This document shows positions 5,606-5,723 of a DNA stretch of 5,723 nt, piece after piece. Each line of letters opens with the position of its first letter. Position 1 is the first letter of the stretch. This stretch comes from Azoarcus sp. (lineage in GTDB: Bacteria; Pseudomonadota; Gammaproteobacteria; Burkholderiales; Rhodocyclaceae). The translations under genes were made by a program, and so were the position numbers. The stretch covers positions 1 through 5,723 of the forward strand of contig JAIRLA010000245.1 of NCBI GenBank assembly GCA_031259795.1. Direction: 5' to 3'. Below the pieces are notes generated by a model, which was given only the letters and a program-made list of their open reading frames with translations, was not told where the DNA came from and ran no database searches.

Positions 5606-5633
5606 TTGACAGGCAATTTCTATTCTGTATATG
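5606..5633 (+). promoter_or_regulatory. Sigma70-type promoter of the 5672 gene
   Basis: A perfect -35 box TTGACA (5606-5611) is followed after 16 nt by TATATG (5628-5633), a 4/6 match to the -10 consensus, inside an AT-rich stretch. Transcription should start near 5640, giving a leader of about 30 nt that contains the strong ribosome binding site of the next gene. Confidence 0.7.
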
Positions 5634-5671
5634 CTTGCCGCTCTTCAGCGTTTTTCACAAGGAGGAAGATC

Positions 5672-5723
5672 ATGGCATCACCACAGTTCTACGGCGACAT
5701 TGAAGCTTTTTTGAATGAAGTCA
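5672..5723 (+). CDS. Start of an unrecognised gene (3' end outside window)
   Basis: ATG 5672 opens a frame of 17 complete codons, MASPQFYGDIEAFLNEV, that runs off the window. The start is well supported: AAGGAGG (5659-5665) lies 6 nt upstream, and a strong promoter with an adjoining palindrome lies about 40 to 80 bases upstream. The perfect -35 box and near-perfect Shine-Dalgarno suggest high expression. The visible N-terminus has no signal peptide; it is mildly acidic and amphipathic, compatible with an alpha-helical cytosolic protein. The fragment is too short to assign a family. Confidence 0.8.
   Translation, partial: MASPQFYGDIEAFLNEV

Overview
The window looks like a chromosomal segment of a GC-rich proteobacterium, most plausibly a betaproteobacterium. 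The basis is the wording of the S-adenosylhomocysteine hydrolase C-terminus, the high GC and GC3 of the genes, and a PAS-GGDEF-EAL protein typical of that group. This placement is inferred from sequence style alone.

Layout from left to right. (1) 1-320: the last 105 codons of ahcY on the + strand. (2) 321-636: no convincing gene. It holds a compact nested inverted repeat (343-454) that looks like the ends of a small mobile element, and a further 12-nt copy of its outer arm at 598-609. (3) 637-840: a probable small hypothetical protein with a good ribosome binding site, followed by an intrinsic terminator (855-892). (4) 917-2110, - strand: a MidA/NDUFAF7-family SAM-dependent methyltransferase, converging on that terminator. 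(5) 2111-2371: a relatively AT-rich divergent intergenic region with a plausible promoter for the methyltransferase. (6) 2372-4570, + strand: a soluble PAS-PAS-GGDEF-EAL protein whose cyclase and phosphodiesterase signatures are both intact. (7) 4571-5671: about 1.1 kb without a confident gene. It contains a near-ideal bidirectional terminator, two 21-bp tandem arrays facing each other as an imperfect inverted repeat, a stretch with only weak short ORFs, a perfect 12-bp palindrome, and a strong sigma70-type promoter. (8) 5672-5723: the first 17 codons of an unrecognised gene behind that promoter and a strong Shine-Dalgarno sequence.

The named genes do not form an operon. ahcY (SAH recycling) and the methyltransferase (a producer of SAH) share SAM metabolism but are transcribed convergently, so the link is only thematic. 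The PAS-GGDEF-EAL gene stands alone as a c-di-GMP signalling unit.

The most unusual structure is the pair of opposed 21-bp arrays (4915-5021 and 5076-5201), followed by the nested repeat after ahcY. I found no convincing evidence of a new defence or mobile system with its own protein machinery.
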